The notes beneath the pieces are model-generated. The model searched no databases and was not told the origin of the DNA. It saw nothing but the letters and a program-made list of their open reading frames with translations. Made by a program: the position numbers and the translations under genes. A stretch of DNA of 5,347 bases. Source: Gemmatimonadota bacterium (GTDB lineage: Bacteria; Gemmatimonadota; Gemmatimonadetes; Gemmatimonadales; GWC2-71-9). Below are positions 4,483 to 5,347 of the stretch, piece by piece. Position 1 is the stretch's first letter. Every line of letters starts with the position of its first letter. The stretch is taken from positions 1 to 5,347 of the forward strand of contig QHTS01000365.1 in NCBI GenBank assembly GCA_003220905.1, read 5' to 3'.

Positions 4483-5347
4483 CTACTCCTGGTAGGCTCG
4501 GATCCGCTCCCCGCTTCCCGCGGCACGCGCCTGGATCAGCGCGGCGCCGGCGTGCTCCAGGAGGCGGTCCGGCGCGAGCGGCGTCGCGTGCAGGTCGGCG
4601 ATGGCCTCGTAGCCGGCCCGGACCAACAGGGGCGGCAGCCCCGCGGGCCTGGGACCCGCCGTTTCGAGCGCCTGCGTGAGTCGTCGGGCCATCCGCACCG
4701 CTCCTTCGGGGGCGGTCGAGGGGGCCAGCACCGCGAACTCGTTTCGGCCGAGGCGGCCGATCGCGTCGGACGCGCGTCCGCGCGCCTGAAGGATGTCCCC
4801 TACGTACCCGACCGCCACGGGTGGTGCCGCGAGCGGCGCGGGAGGGGCGACTTGCGGCTCCAGCTCGACCGCGAGCGCCACGCAGGCGAGCGGCGCATGA
4901 CGACGGAACGCGTCCGAGACGAGCTCGCGGGCGCGCCGCTCCAGCCCGCGCGTCGTGTACAACCCGCTCGCCGGCTCCACGGCGGCCTCCTCCAGCGCGC
5001 GATCCGTCTCGAGCTTGACGCGGACGAAGGCGTCGAGCTTCAGGGCCAGCTCCTCCGCGTTGATCACGAGGCTCAGGTAGTCCCACGCTCCGGCCTCGAG
5101 CGCGGCGAGCCGTTGTTGCTTGGTCGCCGGCGTCGACGTGATCATGAAAATGGGCGTGTGCCAGGCGACCGCCCGATGTTGACGGAGGGTGCGGCATACC
5201 GCGATGCTGTCCAGGTCCTGGAGGTTCGCGTCCATGAGCACGACGTCGGGCCGCGCGGCAGGCGCCCGGTCCAGGAGCTCGCGTCCGCTCGCCACGGACA
5301 GGACCCGATACCCCAGCGGCTCGAGCATGCTGTCGAGCGCCTGGTTG
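4483..5347 (-). CDS. Response regulator with degenerate GGDEF output domain (N-terminus outside window)
   Basis: A two-domain signalling protein. The frame is open to the window edge (NQALDS precedes the Met at 5328), so the first receiver strand and acidic pocket are missing from view. Numbering from that Met, the receiver spans about 1-105. The phospho-acceptor fits D33 in DVVLMDANL and the switch Ser/Thr is in FMITS (63-65), but the conserved Lys-Pro is replaced by Leu-Val (87-88, in DYLSLVINAEEL). From about 118 to 281 the sequence follows a GGDEF domain: ASGLYTTRGLERR, then an inhibitory-site-like RASD (185-188), then GRNEF (194-198) where GGDEF/GGEEF is expected, and a C-terminal LLEHAGAALIQARAAGSGERIRAY. 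The altered signature, and ALAVE where a metal-binding DID is usual, suggest no diguanylate cyclase activity. A c-di-GMP-binding or protein-interaction role is inferred. Confidence 0.85.
   Translation of the reverse strand, partial: NQALDSMLEPLGYRVLSVASGRELLDRAPAARPDVVLMDANLQDLDSIAVCRTLRQHRAVAWHTPIFMITSTPATKQQRLAALEAGAWDYLSLVINAEELALKLDAFVRVKLETDRALEEAAVEPASGLYTTRGLERRARELVSDAFRRHAPLACVALAVELEPQVAPPAPLAAPPVAVGYVGDILQARGRASDAIGRLGRNEFAVLAPSTAPEGAVRMARRLTQALETAGPRPAGLPPLLVRAGYEAIADLHATPLAPDRLLEHAGAALIQARAAGSGERIRAYQE

Noticed and set aside
3947..5197. 416-codon minus-strand frame
   Set aside because: It overlaps both the response regulator and rmuC in another frame and is Arg/Ala/Pro-rich, typical of GC-rich out-of-frame reading.

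Overview
This is a GC-rich window (about 70% GC by eye) with strong G/C bias at third codon positions, frequent GTG starts and no spliced or eukaryotic features. It is a bacterial chromosome segment. The combination of a DUF2911 lipoprotein-like secreted protein, tight ATGA/GTGA gene overlaps, a monofunctional proline dehydrogenase and intergenic arrays of short hairpins fits Gemmatimonadota or a related soil or sediment lineage. That assignment is a weak inference, because no rRNA or marker gene is present.

Left half, + strand: the 3' end of a proline dehydrogenase gene (to 727) is followed by an intergenic stretch packed with about five small stem-loops (739-839). Then comes a compact three-gene unit: a class V PLP-dependent enzyme resembling EgtE-type C-S lyases and isopenicillin-N-epimerase-like proteins (869-2086), a FAHD1-like acylpyruvate hydrolase-family protein (2083-2712) and a secreted DUF2911 protein (2709-3239). 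The second and third genes overlap their upstream neighbours by 4 bases, so translation is probably coupled. All three are likely co-transcribed, but a shared pathway is not evident.

Right half, - strand, convergent: a response-regulator receiver fused to a degenerate GGDEF domain (4483-5347, N-terminus beyond the window) is followed 31 nt later by rmuC (3537-4451). Downstream lies a strong intrinsic-terminator-like hairpin with a U5 tail (3383-3431). The U tract abuts a perfect AAGGAG ribosome-binding site that starts a 39-residue membrane-anchored small protein (3248-3367), whose stop lies only 8 nt from the end of the + strand operon. This terminator / Shine-Dalgarno / small-ORF arrangement is the least explained structure in the window.

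The other notable signals are the GGDEF-like domain, which keeps the c-di-GMP inhibitory-site motif but has a broken active-site signature, its receiver domain, which lacks the conserved Lys-Pro, and a G-quadruplex-forming 9-bp tandem repeat inside the proline dehydrogenase gene. I see no transposon, CRISPR array, tRNA, rRNA or phage feature.
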